Positions 8,422 to 17,710 of a DNA stretch of 54,269 nucleotides are shown here, piece after piece. Position numbers and translations under genes: made by a program. The stretch comes from an uncultured Bacteroidales bacterium. GTDB lineage: Bacteria; Bacteroidota; Bacteroidia; Bacteroidales; UBA932. How positions within the stretch are numbered: position 1 is the first letter of the stretch; every line of letters starts with the position of its first letter. The notes under the pieces are model-generated. The model saw nothing but the letters and a program-made list of their open reading frames with translations. It did no database searches and was not told where the DNA came from. The DNA is taken from positions 1-54,269 of the forward strand of contig UQWT01000005.1 of NCBI GenBank assembly GCA_900544815.1, read 5' to 3'.

Positions 8422-8452
8422 CAAAAGTACAAATTATTTTATAACTATCAAA
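8422..8452 (-). promoter_or_regulatory. rplS promoter (TTTG-N19-TACTTTTG)
   Basis: On the minus strand TTTG (8449-8452) is followed by exactly 19 bases and then TACTTTTG (8422-8429), the Bacteroidota housekeeping promoter. Transcription would begin near 8415, leaving a leader of about 80 nt before the rplS ATG. Confidence 0.8.
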
Positions 8453-8468
8453 TTTTTTGTAAAATATT

Positions 8469-9596
8469 TTATCTTCTGTGCCCCTTATACATAGCACCAC
8501 CTACGCAACTGAATTTTGCTCCTGTTACGCTACTCATGCAGTTTGGCATGTCTGCAACATACAGAGCACCTAAAAAAGCAAATATGAGAGCCTCTTTAAA
8601 ATTTATTGTAAGAGCATCGGGCAAAACATATTCGGCTTGCGGAGTATACTGTCTCATCAACTTAAGCAAAAACTTATTAAACGCACCCCCGCCTGTTACG
8701 AGCACTCTTCCGCTCTTCACATTCCGAGACACCTGATACGCAGCATGGTGGCAGAAGGTAGATAGTTTGTCGGGAAGCGAAAGGGGATTACCATTTTCAT
8801 CTTTAAAATTATCTAACATTGGAAATATCTCCTCCTCTACCCACTCACGCCCCAAAGATTTAGGGCCACTTAGAGAGTAGTATGAAAGCGAATTGAGTTG
8901 CTGCAACAAATTTTCATTACACTTGCCAGATTCCGCCAACTTGCCATCCTCGTCATACTCTTTGCCTATAGCACGCATATACCTGTTTAACACGTAGTTG
9001 ACAGGAGATATATCGTAAGCGTGACGCACTCCGTCTTCGCCATCCCAAGATATATTTGAGAATCCACCAATATTAAGACAGTAGTCGTAATCACCAAAAA
9101 GGGCTCTGTCCCCAACAGGAACCAATGGAGCACCCTGCCCTCCAAGCGCAACATCTGTCGTCCTAAAATCGCATATTGTATCTACTTCTGTCTCGGCAGC
9201 AATGGCAGCACCACTTCCTATTTGAGTAGTAAAATGTTTTTCCGGTTGGTGAAAGACTGTAGAGCCGTGCGAGGCAATGAAATCCGGCATAAGTCCATAT
9301 TTGCGCATAAAAGACTTAACTCTCTTTCCTAGAAAATGTCCATACTCAGAGTCCAAATAAGCATATTCAAAAGCACTCATCTGCTGCGCCTTAGCCAACT
9401 GTTGCTTAAGTTCGGCCGGGTAATCTGCAGACTCTGCGCAGACCACCTTGTAATACCATTTTTTATTGTCATACGCAAAATCAACGGCGCAAATATCAAG
9501 GCCGTCCAACGAGGTTCCGGACATAAGTCCTATAACCTGAATTCCTTTCTTGAGGTTTAATTGTGACCTTTCGGATGAAGTCTTTGAGGGTAACAT
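8469..9596 (-). CDS. anmK: Anhydro-N-acetylmuramic acid kinase
   Basis: Phosphorylates 1,6-anhydro-MurNAc in cell-wall recycling. 375 aa. The hallmark VIGLMSGTSLDGLD is at residues 21-34. Later come SHGSTVFHQPE, TDVALGGQGAPLVPVGDR and NIGGFSNIS, all typical of AnmK. The C-terminal VTGGGAFNKFL is the family's sugar-binding loop region. It begins 9 bp after the M23 peptidase gene ends, fitting a shared role in wall turnover. A TTTGTCGGGAAGC motif at 8766-8778 encodes LPDK. Confidence 0.96.
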   Translation of the reverse strand: MLPSKTSSERSQLNLKKGIQVIGLMSGTSLDGLDICAVDFAYDNKKWYYKVVCAESADYPAELKQQLAKAQQMSAFEYAYLDSEYGHFLGKRVKSFMRKYGLMPDFIASHGSTVFHQPEKHFTTQIGSGAAIAAETEVDTICDFRTTDVALGGQGAPLVPVGDRALFGDYDYCLNIGGFSNISWDGEDGVRHAYDISPVNYVLNRYMRAIGKEYDEDGKLAESGKCNENLLQQLNSLSYYSLSGPKSLGREWVEEEIFPMLDNFKDENGNPLSLPDKLSTFCHHAAYQVSRNVKSGRVLVTGGGAFNKFLLKLMRQYTPQAEYVLPDALTINFKEALIFAFLGALYVADMPNCMSSVTGAKFSCVGGAMYKGHRR

Positions 9597-9605
9597 AATC
9601 TGTAT

Positions 9606-11396
9606 CTATTTCTTGAATTTACGTGTAAGTGTTCCAATATTGCCTTTGTTGTCGGGGATGGTAATGACTATTGTATGCCAACCCGGCTTAATCCCACACT
9701 CATTAAGGTTTACAGACATGGTAGCAGTCTTTGCATCCCAGCTGTAAAGTACCCATTCCCCGTCTATTTCTGCTTTAAAGTCGTTTATTCCCGACAAATT
9801 ATCCCTTATCTTAAACGATAGCACTCTGCCCGTAACAACAGCATTATTCTTTAATGAGGTTGTAATTACAGGAGGTATTGTATCTACAGCAACAGTATAA
9901 TTTCCAAATGAATAAAGAGATGTATGAATTGCTCCGTCTTTCCACTCTCCACCTCCGCCGACAAGTTTTCCGGAAGAGGAGACCGCCGAAAGCAGCGCCT
10001 TATCCTTCAGCTCATTAGGGACATTTGCCTTAATTCTAACGCTTACCGGGATCTGGAGCGGAACATTTGCATCTCCTATGCTCCATATTGGAGAGTAATT
10101 TCCTGTTTTTCCGCTTAACGTGTCTACCTTCACAAGAGAATTGCTGTAGAGCGCTCCGGCAGGTATCATAATATCTGCCCCGCTTGCCGACACGGTATTT
10201 GCTATATTCCAGTATGCTATATTGTGCATTATAACAGAATCGGGTTCTGCTGAGCGAAAATCCGCACCTCTTTTAACCTTATAACTTTTTGAGCTGCTAT
10301 TACCTGAAAAGTCCGATACAACAACCTTTACTATATGCTCCTTTCCATCCTTCGGCAGGGTTATTATTCCATCCTCTTTGCACTCTATCCTATCCTTTAG
10401 AATATTTCCGGGTTCACAATAAGCCTTTAGCATCATTTTCCCATGTTTTACCTTTTGCGAATACTCTATCAATGAATTTATATATCTGCCATGCGTAAAC
10501 GGAACATCACCAAGTGTGAATCTGTAAACCAACTCCCCATCGAAGAACACCTCATATTTTTCTACGGCAAATTTTGCAGACATACCATCTATTCTGTCTA
10601 TGGCATCTATACCAACATAGAACCTGTTAGGTAGCAGTGTTACTGCCGGCTCATATCTTTTTTTCTTTTTGCCCTTTACCGTAACATAAACAATTTTTGT
10701 TGCAGGAACATACGCCTTTGTTATGAACGCAAAGCGATCATCTACTCCAAAAAATTTCACCTCTCTTATCTGTGGAGCTGTCTTGTCCTTTACACCAATG
10801 AAACAATGAGCAAAAACATTAAGCGGCACATTTGCCGTATCCCTTATCTCAAAGTGAAGATGTGGTCCGCCGGATGATCCTGTGTTTCCGCCATTTGCTA
10901 TATATTCCCCCTGCTTTACCGGGAACATACCAGGTTCCGGATACAGGTCCACAAAAAAACTACCTTTATTATATTGCTGCTCCTTTACATATTTTTCAAT
11001 TGCTGCAGAGAAATTATTAAGATGCCCGTAGACCGTTACATAACCGTTTGGATGTGATATATAAAGCCCGTTTCCGTAGCCGCTCCCGCTAACGGAAATT
11101 CTTGATACACATCCATCTGCGGCAGCCATTACCTCAGCTCCGCACACACCTCCAATCCTAAAATCTATACCGCCATGAAAATGATTGCTTCTAAGCTCTC
11201 CGTAATCTCCCGACAAACTCATGGGAATCTTTAACGGATATACAAACCTCACATCGTCTGCCGACTCACCGGCCGACTCACCAGCCGATTCCCCTGCACC
11301 GTCCCCTGCACCGTCCTCTGCAGCGGCATAAACAGAAAAGCCATTTACCAAAAGGCAAACGGCAATTACTGTTATTATCTTTTTAAAAGATACCAT
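9606..11396 (-). CDS. M23 (LytM-type) peptidase, secreted
   Basis: 596 aa envelope protein. Signal peptide about 1-25, then a short low-complexity acidic stretch of GAGESAG repeats (about 29-48). The LytM domain follows directly: H74-x3-D78 (NHFHGGIDFR), an AAADGCVSRI strand, YGHLNNF (H125) and the H179-x-H181 pair (GGPHLHFEIRD). All zinc and catalytic histidines are present, so it should be an active glycyl or peptide cross-link endopeptidase. The remaining 400 residues are beta-rich Ig-like segments ending in a YSWDAKTATMSVNL module, as in other Bacteroidota M23 proteins. It sits between dnaJ (7 bp) and anmK. Confidence 0.9.
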   Translation of the reverse strand: MVSFKKIITVIAVCLLVNGFSVYAAAEDGAGDGAGESAGESAGESADDVRFVYPLKIPMSLSGDYGELRSNHFHGGIDFRIGGVCGAEVMAAADGCVSRISVSGSGYGNGLYISHPNGYVTVYGHLNNFSAAIEKYVKEQQYNKGSFFVDLYPEPGMFPVKQGEYIANGGNTGSSGGPHLHFEIRDTANVPLNVFAHCFIGVKDKTAPQIREVKFFGVDDRFAFITKAYVPATKIVYVTVKGKKKKRYEPAVTLLPNRFYVGIDAIDRIDGMSAKFAVEKYEVFFDGELVYRFTLGDVPFTHGRYINSLIEYSQKVKHGKMMLKAYCEPGNILKDRIECKEDGIITLPKDGKEHIVKVVVSDFSGNSSSKSYKVKRGADFRSAEPDSVIMHNIAYWNIANTVSASGADIMIPAGALYSNSLVKVDTLSGKTGNYSPIWSIGDANVPLQIPVSVRIKANVPNELKDKALLSAVSSSGKLVGGGGEWKDGAIHTSLYSFGNYTVAVDTIPPVITTSLKNNAVVTGRVLSFKIRDNLSGINDFKAEIDGEWVLYSWDAKTATMSVNLNECGIKPGWHTIVITIPDNKGNIGTLTRKFKK

Positions 11397-11403
11397 CTTA
11401 TAA

Positions 11404-12570
11404 TTATTGGAACAATTTCTTTAATCTGTTATAAAAATCCTTGTCTTCCGCTGTTGGGGCAGGCTTAAAGTTAGGAGAGTTTTTGAGTTTCTCAAACATA
11501 GCCTTTTCCTCTGCCGTAAGATTTTGAGGTGTCCAAACTTGAACATATACCAAAAGGTCTCCTCTGCCATAACCGTTTATATCCGGAATACCTTTGCCCC
11601 TTAATCTTAATATCTTACCGGATTGAGTGCCTGCCGGGATCTTAATCCTTAATTTAGCGTTCACACCGGGGATCTCCACACTTGTTCCCAAAACCGCATC
11701 TGCCATATTAAGGAACAGTGTATAGATAAGATCGTTGCCATCTCTCTGCAGTTCTGCATCCCTCTCCTCCTCTATTACAACCAACAGGTCGCCCGGTATT
11801 CCACCGCTCTTTGCAGCATTTCCCTTACCTTGTACTGTGAGTTGCATTCCATCTGCAACGCCGGCCGGTATTCTAAAGGTTATCTCCTCCGAATCCTTTA
11901 CCAATCCTGTTCCATGGCATTTAGGGCACGGATTGGTTATTATCTTGCCCTCTCCATGACAACGTGGGCATTCGCTCTGGGTCTGCATCTGCCCGAACAT
12001 GCTATTGACCACTTTGGTGACAACACCGCTACCGTGGCATGTATCGCATGTCTTTATGTCAGCATCTGATTTGGCACCTTTCCCGGCACAATCCGGACAA
12101 AGAACATATTTGTTTATCTTTATCTTCTTGTCAGCCCCATTCATTATATCGCTGAGGCCAACCTTTACCCTTATCCTTATATCACTTCCTTTCTGCACTC
12201 TGCGTCCTCTGCCTCCGCCAAAGCCTCCGCTAAAGCCACTGAATCCTCCGCCGAAATGGCCGCCAAAGATATCTCCAAACTGGCTGAATATATCCTCCAT
12301 GGAGAATCCGCCACCGCTAAATCCTCCGGCACCACCTGCAGCACCGCTTACACCCGCATGTCCAAACTGGTCATATCTCTGCCTTTTGTCCGGATTGCTA
12401 AGCACATCATAAGCCTCGGCAGCCTCCTTAAACTTCTCTTCGGCATCCTTATCTCCCGGATTTTTGTCGGGATGATACTTAATAGCTAATTTTCTGTATG
12501 CTTTCTTTATCTCATCTGCACCGGCCGTCTTGTCAACGCCCAACACTTCGTAATAATCTCTTTTTGCCAT
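11404..12570 (-). CDS. dnaJ: Chaperone DnaJ
   Basis: Hsp40 co-chaperone of DnaK. 388 aa. J domain with HPD (YHPDKNPGD, about 32-40), then a Gly/Phe-rich linker (GGFSGGGFSMEDIFSQFG), four CxxCxGxG zinc repeats (CPDCAGKG, CDTCHGSG, CPRCHGEG, CPKCHGTG) and the C-terminal substrate domains. It is second in the operon grpE-dnaJ-M23 peptidase-anmK. dnaK itself is 6 kb away on the other strand. Confidence 0.98.
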   Translation of the reverse strand: MAKRDYYEVLGVDKTAGADEIKKAYRKLAIKYHPDKNPGDKDAEEKFKEAAEAYDVLSNPDKRQRYDQFGHAGVSGAAGGAGGFSGGGFSMEDIFSQFGDIFGGHFGGGFSGFSGGFGGGRGRRVQKGSDIRIRVKVGLSDIMNGADKKIKINKYVLCPDCAGKGAKSDADIKTCDTCHGSGVVTKVVNSMFGQMQTQSECPRCHGEGKIITNPCPKCHGTGLVKDSEEITFRIPAGVADGMQLTVQGKGNAAKSGGIPGDLLVVIEEERDAELQRDGNDLIYTLFLNMADAVLGTSVEIPGVNAKLRIKIPAGTQSGKILRLRGKGIPDINGYGRGDLLVYVQVWTPQNLTAEEKAMFEKLKNSPNFKPAPTAEDKDFYNRLKKLFQ

Positions 12571-12636
12571 TTTTCAGCGTTTATTTTTGTTTTAAGAGGC
12601 TCCTTAACCTCTATTTTGTGCCAATCTGTACAGCCT

Positions 12637-13269
12637 CTATGCTCCTACCACAACTTTGGCAAACCTTATAACCTTTCCATTCAGCATATACCCATCCTGA
12701 ACTACATCTATTACCTTGCCTTTCTGCTCCTTATCTTCAACAGGAAACTGTGTTACAGCCTCCATGTCATCTGTATTGAACTCCTTGCCCTGTGCCTCAA
12801 TCATCGTTAACCCCTTCACTTTAAGGAATGCAGTCAACTTATTGAGTATAAGCTCTGTTCCCTCAATTGCAGAGACAGGAGCATCTGACTCCTTAAGAAC
12901 CTTTAACGCTCTGTAACAGTCGTCAAGTACAGGAAGAATACCCTTTATGACATCTTCAGAAGCTGTTGCAATCAGCTCCAACTTCTCTTTTGCCACCCTT
13001 CTTCTATAATTGTCAAACTCAGCAGCGAGTCTCACATATTTGTCATTTGTCTCTGCTATCTTTGTTTCGGCCTCCAACAGTTTTTTCTCGGCCTCAGAAA
13101 CCTCTGTCTCAGCAGCAGTCTCGGCATCTGTCTCCTCTGCATTACCGCTCTCTTCATTATTTTCTACAGGCATATCCTGTTCATTTTCTGCTGTCTGCTC
13201 ACTATTTTCAACCTTTGATTTATCCTCAACTTTGGTCTCTTTATTATTCTCTTTATTATTACTGTTCAT
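12637..13269 (-). CDS. grpE: GrpE nucleotide exchange factor
   Basis: Releases ADP from DnaK. A long acidic, disordered N-terminus (NNKETKVEDK, ENNEESGNAEETDAET) is followed by the coiled coil (EKKLLEAETKIAETNDKYVR) and the signature FDNYRRRVAKEK. The C-terminal beta domain includes DGYMLNGKVIRFAKVVVG. I chose the ATG at 13269 (MNSNNKEN, 210 aa). An ATG at 13302 (MRKRFKKF) is equally possible, while the longest frame would need TTG at 13356 and is unlikely. Confidence 0.95.
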   Translation of the reverse strand: MNSNNKENNKETKVEDKSKVENSEQTAENEQDMPVENNEESGNAEETDAETAAETEVSEAEKKLLEAETKIAETNDKYVRLAAEFDNYRRRVAKEKLELIATASEDVIKGILPVLDDCYRALKVLKESDAPVSAIEGTELILNKLTAFLKVKGLTMIEAQGKEFNTDDMEAVTQFPVEDKEQKGKVIDVVQDGYMLNGKVIRFAKVVVGA

Positions 13270-13415
13270 ATTGTTAACAAACTTTTTAAATCTCTTTCTC
13301 ATACATAAAAATTTTGCACGTTTTCTCACGCGCCCAACAGCAGACTCAAAATACAAGCCAAATTAAAATACGTCAAAATGTCAGCATCTCAAAATAGAGC
13401 CTCCTGCATGGAGGT

Positions 13416-14201
13416 CTAAAGTAATCCAAAATGATGCAGAGCCTTTGGGACACCATCGTTATCTACAGTATCTGTAACATAATCAGCCGCAGCCTTAACC
13501 TCATCGTTTGAATTGCCCATTGCCACCCCTACACCAACGTGTCTTAACATAGGAATATCATTCCCGCCATCCCCAAAAGCCATACTCTCGCCAAGCTCAA
13601 GCCCATAGTGTTTTAGAATAGCATCAATACCAACACTTTTGTTCATCCCCTTCATATTCACATCTGCAAAAACATCAATCCATCTGCTCCCCTCACAATC
13701 TGTTAGCACCTCGTTTAGCAATCTGCCTAACGTAGCCTCATCTGCATACACGCACAACTGAAAGACATCCTCTTTAATTATCTCTCTCACAGGTTTTACC
13801 ACCGGATACGAAACATGAACCAACTCTGCCACCTCCTTAACTACCGGTGCCAAATAGTTCACGAACATCTCATCCCTGCACATAAACGAAACCGGAATCC
13901 TCTCATTATCCAACCATACCGCCAACGCCTCCAACTCCCTCTTTGGAACGGTATTTTTGAATATCACCTCGCCATGCTCATCAATACAGAAAGAGCCGTT
14001 ATAAGTTATAAAACCATCAAACTCAATATCTCTAAGCACAGTAGTCATTGCCAACATCCTGCCCGTAGCGACAAATACCTTCACGCCACTCTCCCTTAAC
14101 AGCCTTATAGCATCTTTGGTACTCTGCGGTACCGCATGTGTCTTAAAACTCACCAATGTGCCGTCTATATCAAAAAAGACAGCTTTTATCCTTTGTTTCA
14201 T
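13416..14201 (-). CDS. Cof-type HAD-IIB sugar/nucleotide phosphatase
   Basis: 261 aa cytoplasmic phosphatase. Motif I is FFDIDGTLV (nucleophile D11, D13), motif II an ATGRMLAM segment, and motif IV AFGDGGNDIPMLRHVGVGVAMGNS. The C2-type cap lies between. Family members dephosphorylate sugar phosphates, flavin or pyridoxal phosphates; the substrate here cannot be predicted. It lies 60 bp ahead of the grpE operon region, same strand. Confidence 0.92.
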   Translation of the reverse strand: MKQRIKAVFFDIDGTLVSFKTHAVPQSTKDAIRLLRESGVKVFVATGRMLAMTTVLRDIEFDGFITYNGSFCIDEHGEVIFKNTVPKRELEALAVWLDNERIPVSFMCRDEMFVNYLAPVVKEVAELVHVSYPVVKPVREIIKEDVFQLCVYADEATLGRLLNEVLTDCEGSRWIDVFADVNMKGMNKSVGIDAILKHYGLELGESMAFGDGGNDIPMLRHVGVGVAMGNSNDEVKAAADYVTDTVDNDGVPKALHHFGLL

Positions 14202-14256
14202 ACCATCAAAATTTTTAATTTCAAATTGATAATTAAAAATTTATGAGAGTCTGATA

Positions 14257-14335
14257 GCCGTTCACTATCGTTCTCTCTCACGATGAAAATCTTTGATATA
14301 TCAACATGGACAAATTAATTTCAAAGATTTTCATG
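14257..14335 (-). repeat. 79-bp dispersed hairpin element, copy 1
   Basis: About 90% identical (8 differences in 79) to the plus-strand copy at 33000-33078. It begins ATGAAAATCTTTGA and its inner end TATCAAAGATTTTCAT is the inverse of that, giving a long hairpin. It then carries GTGAGAGAGAACGATAGTGAAC. In both copies the first 57 bases form an 18-codon open frame closed by TGA. Confidence 0.75.
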
Positions 14336-14366
14336 TTCGGTTTCATACTCTTCTTCCTTATATCAC

Positions 14367-14379
14367 GCTTCCCGACAAA
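14367..14379 (-). repeat. TTTGTCGGGAAGC motif copy (intergenic)
   Basis: Exact copy of the recurring motif, in the gap between the HAD phosphatase and fba genes, beside the 79-bp element. Confidence 0.6.
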
Positions 14380-14443
14380 ATATCACACCTCTCCACAGGT
14401 CATCTTTTCCGCGCATGCAAAGGTATGGCAAACTGAACAAATA

Positions 14444-14477
14444 AAAAAAGTTTGGAGATCATCTCCCCAAACTTTTT
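14444..14477 (-). terminator. Terminator, probably of fba
   Basis: AAAAAGTTTGG-GGAGAT pairs with ATCTCC-AAACTTTTT around a one-base turn, flanked by A and T tracts. It can end transcription in both directions. It is about 175 bp past the fba stop on the minus strand. Confidence 0.65.
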
Positions 14478-14498
14478 ATGATTGGCGCTACATATGGC

Positions 14499-14644
14499 GC
14501 AGCAGTTGCCTTTTTAGAACCTTGACCTATACAAAAGTTGTATAAAATGTGCAAATGCAAGGCTTGCGAAGTTGAACATTTCGGAGTTTACTTTAGTAAA
14601 TGAGGAAATGTGAAGCAAGCGTAACGTAGCAGTTGCCTTTTTAG
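14499..14644. repeat. Direct repeat pair flanking a palindromic unit
   Basis: AGCAGTTGCCTTTTTAGA occurs at about 14501 and 14627, right after the fba stop. Between them lies AACATTTCGGAG-TTTACTTTAGTAAA-TGAGGAAATGT, a palindrome built like the units beside tRNA-Leu (nGnAG-palindrome-TGAGGA). No gene is seen in 14202-14651. Confidence 0.5.
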
Positions 14645-14651
14645 ACAACTT

Positions 14652-15614
14652 TTACGCTTTGTTGTTAGACCCCAACACATTATTAATCTTGTGAATATAA
14701 AGTTCTTTCAACTTCTCTCTTGCAGGACCAAGATATTTACGAGGGTCAAACTCCTCGGGATGTTCAAACAATACTTTTCTAATAGCTGCAGTCATTGCAA
14801 GACGGCCATCTGAGTCTATATTAATTTTACAAACAGCAGACTTGGCAGCCTCTCTCAACTGATCCTCAGGAATACCAATAGAATCTTTAAGTTTGCCGCC
14901 ATAATGGTTAATTTCGGCTACTATATCTTGAGGAACGCTTGATGAACCATGAAGAACTATAGGGAATCCCGGTATTCTCTTCTCAATCTCATGAAGAATA
15001 TCCAAACGAATCTGAGGTTTCTGACCAGGTTTGAATTTGTAAGCGCCATGAGATGTTCCTATTGAGATAGCAAGCGAATCAACGCCTGTTTTCTTAACGA
15101 AATCCTCTACCTGGTCCGGCTCTGTATATGTGTGATGCTCAGCTGAAACCTCATCCTCAACACCGGCTAATACACCAAGCTCTCCCTCTACTGTAACATC
15201 AAACTGATGTGCATATTCAACAACTTTTTTTGTTAATGCAACATTCTCGTCGTATGGAAGATGCGAACCATCTATCATAACAGATGAGAATCCCATCTCA
15301 ATACAAGATTTGCAAAGCTCAAAAGAATCGCCGTGGTCGAGGTGAAGAACAATTGGAATATTACAGCCCAACTCTTTTGCATACTCAACAGCTCCCTGAG
15401 CCATATATCTTAAAATTGTCTGATTGGCATACTTTCTGGCACCGCTTGATACCTGAAGGATAACAGGTGACTTTGTTTCTACCGATGCCTGGATAATAGC
15501 CTGCATCTGTTCCATGTTATTAAAGTTAAATGCCGGAATAGCATAACCTCCTTTGACTGCCTTGACAAACAACTCTCTGCTGTTTACCAAACCTAACTCT
15601 TTGTACGAAACCAT
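14652..15614 (-). CDS. fba: Fructose-bisphosphate aldolase, class II
   Basis: Zinc-dependent cleavage of fructose-1,6-bisphosphate in glycolysis. 320 aa. Catalytic D93 and zinc ligand H94 are in LHLDHGD; further metal ligands are E143 (TVEGELG), H189 (GTSHGAYKF) and H221 (VLHGSSSVP). The later NIDSDGRLAMTAAIRK matches the long class II form. Transcribed divergently from gmk across a gap of about 130 bp. Confidence 0.96.
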   Translation of the reverse strand: MVSYKELGLVNSRELFVKAVKGGYAIPAFNFNNMEQMQAIIQASVETKSPVILQVSSGARKYANQTILRYMAQGAVEYAKELGCNIPIVLHLDHGDSFELCKSCIEMGFSSVMIDGSHLPYDENVALTKKVVEYAHQFDVTVEGELGVLAGVEDEVSAEHHTYTEPDQVEDFVKKTGVDSLAISIGTSHGAYKFKPGQKPQIRLDILHEIEKRIPGFPIVLHGSSSVPQDIVAEINHYGGKLKDSIGIPEDQLREAAKSAVCKINIDSDGRLAMTAAIRKVLFEHPEEFDPRKYLGPAREKLKELYIHKINNVLGSNNKA

Positions 15615-15743
15615 ATTATAAATATATTAAATATGTTAAAAATTTATCATAGAACTGCCAAATCTGCGTTGGCACTGTGGATTGTTCAAAAACCATGCAA
15701 AAGTAGGAATAAATTTTATATTTTTGAGCAAATTTTAAGAGTA

Positions 15744-16325
15744 ATGACTAAAAGCAGCTATAATAATAAAGTTATCATTTTTTGTGCACCATCCGGCTCA
15801 GGCAAAAGCACTATAGTAAAGCATCTGCTTCAAAAATTCCCATTTTTAGAGTTCTCTATTTCAGCAACTTCCCGCAAGCCAAGAGGAGAAGAGGAACATG
15901 GCAGGCATTACTATTTTATGTCACAAGAGGAGTTTGAAAACCATATTAGGAACAACGATTTTGTTGAGTATGAAGAGGTCTACAGTGGTTACTATTACGG
16001 AACCCTTAAATCTGAGGTTGAAAGGATCTGGGCAAAAGGACATGTCATAGTTTTTGACATAGATGTTAAAGGTGGCATAAATATAAAGAGGTTGTATGAC
16101 AAAAATGCACTTTCTGTCTTTGTACAGCCACCATCTATAGAGGAACTGCGCAAAAGGCTCATAGGACGCGGCACAGACAGCACTGCCGATATTGAGAGGA
16201 GAGTTGCAAAGGCAGAGGAGGAGTTGTCTTACAGAGATCGTTTTGATACCATTTTGATAAATGATGATTTAGAAACCGCATTTCATGATGCTGAGGAATT
16301 GGTAATAAAGTTTTTACAGGATTAA
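15744..16325 (+). CDS. gmk: Guanylate kinase
   Basis: Phosphorylates GMP to GDP. I chose the ATG at 15744 (MTKSSYNNKV, 193 aa), which places the P-loop APSGSGKST at residues 15-23 as usual; the frame is open 37 codons further up but without family sequence. The GMP-binding segment SATSRKPRGEEEHGRHYYF and the DIDVKGG strand are present. nadD follows after 19 bp, so the two form an operon. Confidence 0.96.
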   Translation: MTKSSYNNKVIIFCAPSGSGKSTIVKHLLQKFPFLEFSISATSRKPRGEEEHGRHYYFMSQEEFENHIRNNDFVEYEEVYSGYYYGTLKSEVERIWAKGHVIVFDIDVKGGINIKRLYDKNALSVFVQPPSIEELRKRLIGRGTDSTADIERRVAKAEEELSYRDRFDTILINDDLETAFHDAEELVIKFLQD

Positions 16326-16344
16326 GTTTAAGGATTAACTTATT

Positions 16345-16914
16345 ATGGAACAAGAGGATAAACATATCACAGCGTTATATTTTGGATCTTTCAACCCTTT
16401 ACACAAGGGACACCTTGCAGTTGCCGAATATGCATTGGATCATCTGCCCATAGATGAGTTTACATTTGTTTTAAGTCCCCGCAACCCTTTCAAACATGCA
16501 TCTGTAGCGCTTAACAGCAGAGAGCGCTTGCGTAATCTGCGCGAGGAGGTTGCCTCTTTTGCAAAAAAATACAAGGAAAAGACAGATAGCAGCAAACTTA
16601 TAAATGTTAGCGACATAGAGTTTTCTCTACCATCTCCTCTTTACACCTATAATACATTGACCGCTTTTAAAACGAAGTTCCCCAATAAAAAGTTCGTAAT
16701 AATAATGGGTGCAGACAATATTGCCATCATAGAGAACTGGTATAAAGGGCATGAGATTTTATCTGAATATGAGATATATGTCTACCCTCGTACAGGATAT
16801 GACGGCAAAGCTATATGTAAAAGGTTAGGTGCGCACTTTATGGAAGGTAAGTTAGTCAATATCTCTTCCACTGCTATTCGCAACGGAGTTGCACCCAATC
16901 AACTGGAGCTATAA
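16345..16914 (+). CDS. nadD: Nicotinate-nucleotide adenylyltransferase
   Basis: Makes deamido-NAD from nicotinate mononucleotide. 189 aa. The nucleotidyltransferase signature GSFNPLHKGH is at residues 14-23 (H20 and H23), with ISSTAIR near the end (the ISxTxxR motif). FVIIMGADNIAIIENWYKG is also typical. Its last 41 bases overlap the 3' end of the convergent pseudouridine synthase gene. Confidence 0.95.
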   Translation: MEQEDKHITALYFGSFNPLHKGHLAVAEYALDHLPIDEFTFVLSPRNPFKHASVALNSRERLRNLREEVASFAKKYKEKTDSSKLINVSDIEFSLPSPLYTYNTLTAFKTKFPNKKFVIIMGADNIAIIENWYKGHEILSEYEIYVYPRTGYDGKAICKRLGAHFMEGKLVNISSTAIRNGVAPNQLEL

Positions 16915-17584
16915 TCTCCATTGGTTCTTTCTTTACAGGGTGCACAAACCTTACCAATCTTGAATGGAGGCTTATACTTGCATCAGGATTTGAACGCGGA
17001 GCACCATATTTGAGATCCCCTTTTATAGGACACCCTATTGCAGAAAGCTGTGCTCTTATCTGATGCTGCCTTCCCGTATACAACTCTACCTCCAACAGAT
17101 GATAATGGTCTGTTGAATAGAGGTACTTATACCTTAGCCTCGCCTCCTTTGAATTTGGCCTTGGCTTAAGCGATGCGTATGTTTTGTTTTTCTCTTGATT
17201 TCTTATAAGATAGTGTGTTAACACCTTCTCGTCTTCACTTGGCTTTTCACATACTAAAGCCCAATATATCTTGTGTATCTGCCCCTCTCTGAATGCCTTG
17301 TTCATCCGCTCCAAGGCTTTGGATGTCTTGGCAAATATCACAGCCCCACTCACAGGTCTGTCTAAACGGTGAATCACACCCAAGTACACAAACCCAGGCT
17401 TATTGTCTCTATGTGCAATAAATACTTTAAGTGTTGTCCAAAGACACTCATCCTCGGTCTTGTCTGCCTGGACTATCTCCCCGCTCTTTTTGTTGAAAAC
17501 CAAAAGGTGGTTGTCCTCATACAGGATTCTGCTGTTAATATCATCAAACTCCTCTTTAGACATATCTCTGTAAACTTCACTCAT
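16874..17584 (-). CDS. RluA-family pseudouridine synthase
   Basis: 236 aa RNA-modifying enzyme without an S4 domain, so of the compact RluA/RluC class. It begins with ILYEDNHLLVFNKKSGEIV. The catalytic Asp is in motif II, GVIHRLDRPVSGAVIFAK. LLEVELYTGRQHQIRAQLSAIGCPIKGD is motif III. The target (23S rRNA or tRNA) cannot be decided from sequence. Convergent with nadD, tails overlapping by 41 bp. Confidence 0.9.
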   Translation of the reverse strand: MSEVYRDMSKEEFDDINSRILYEDNHLLVFNKKSGEIVQADKTEDECLWTTLKVFIAHRDNKPGFVYLGVIHRLDRPVSGAVIFAKTSKALERMNKAFREGQIHKIYWALVCEKPSEDEKVLTHYLIRNQEKNKTYASLKPRPNSKEARLRYKYLYSTDHYHLLEVELYTGRQHQIRAQLSAIGCPIKGDLKYGAPRSNPDASISLHSRLVRFVHPVKKEPMEIIAPVDWVQLRCE

Positions 17585-17605
17585 AGCCTCCGATTATAGT
17601 TTATA

Positions 17606-17668
17606 GCATTAGCCTTAGCTTTGGCTTTGGCGTTAGCATTAGCGTTGGCGTTGGCCTTAGCTTTGGCC
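17606..17668 (+). repeat. GCNTTR hexamer array (10.5 units)
   Basis: An uninterrupted run of ten hexamers plus a half, all fitting GCNTTR: for example GCATTA, GCCTTA, GCTTTG, GCGTTA, GCGTTG. Only positions 3 and 6 vary, all four bases at position 3 and A/G at position 6. It lies between the pseudouridine synthase gene and panB. Confidence 0.85.
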
Positions 17669-17710
17669 TACTTTCTCTACCCCACCTTACTTCATGCCAA
17701 CAGCCACATG

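Noticed and set aside
11999..12412. 137-codon plus-strand frame opposite dnaJ
   Set aside because: A proline-rich shadow of the Gly-rich and zinc-repeat part of dnaJ.
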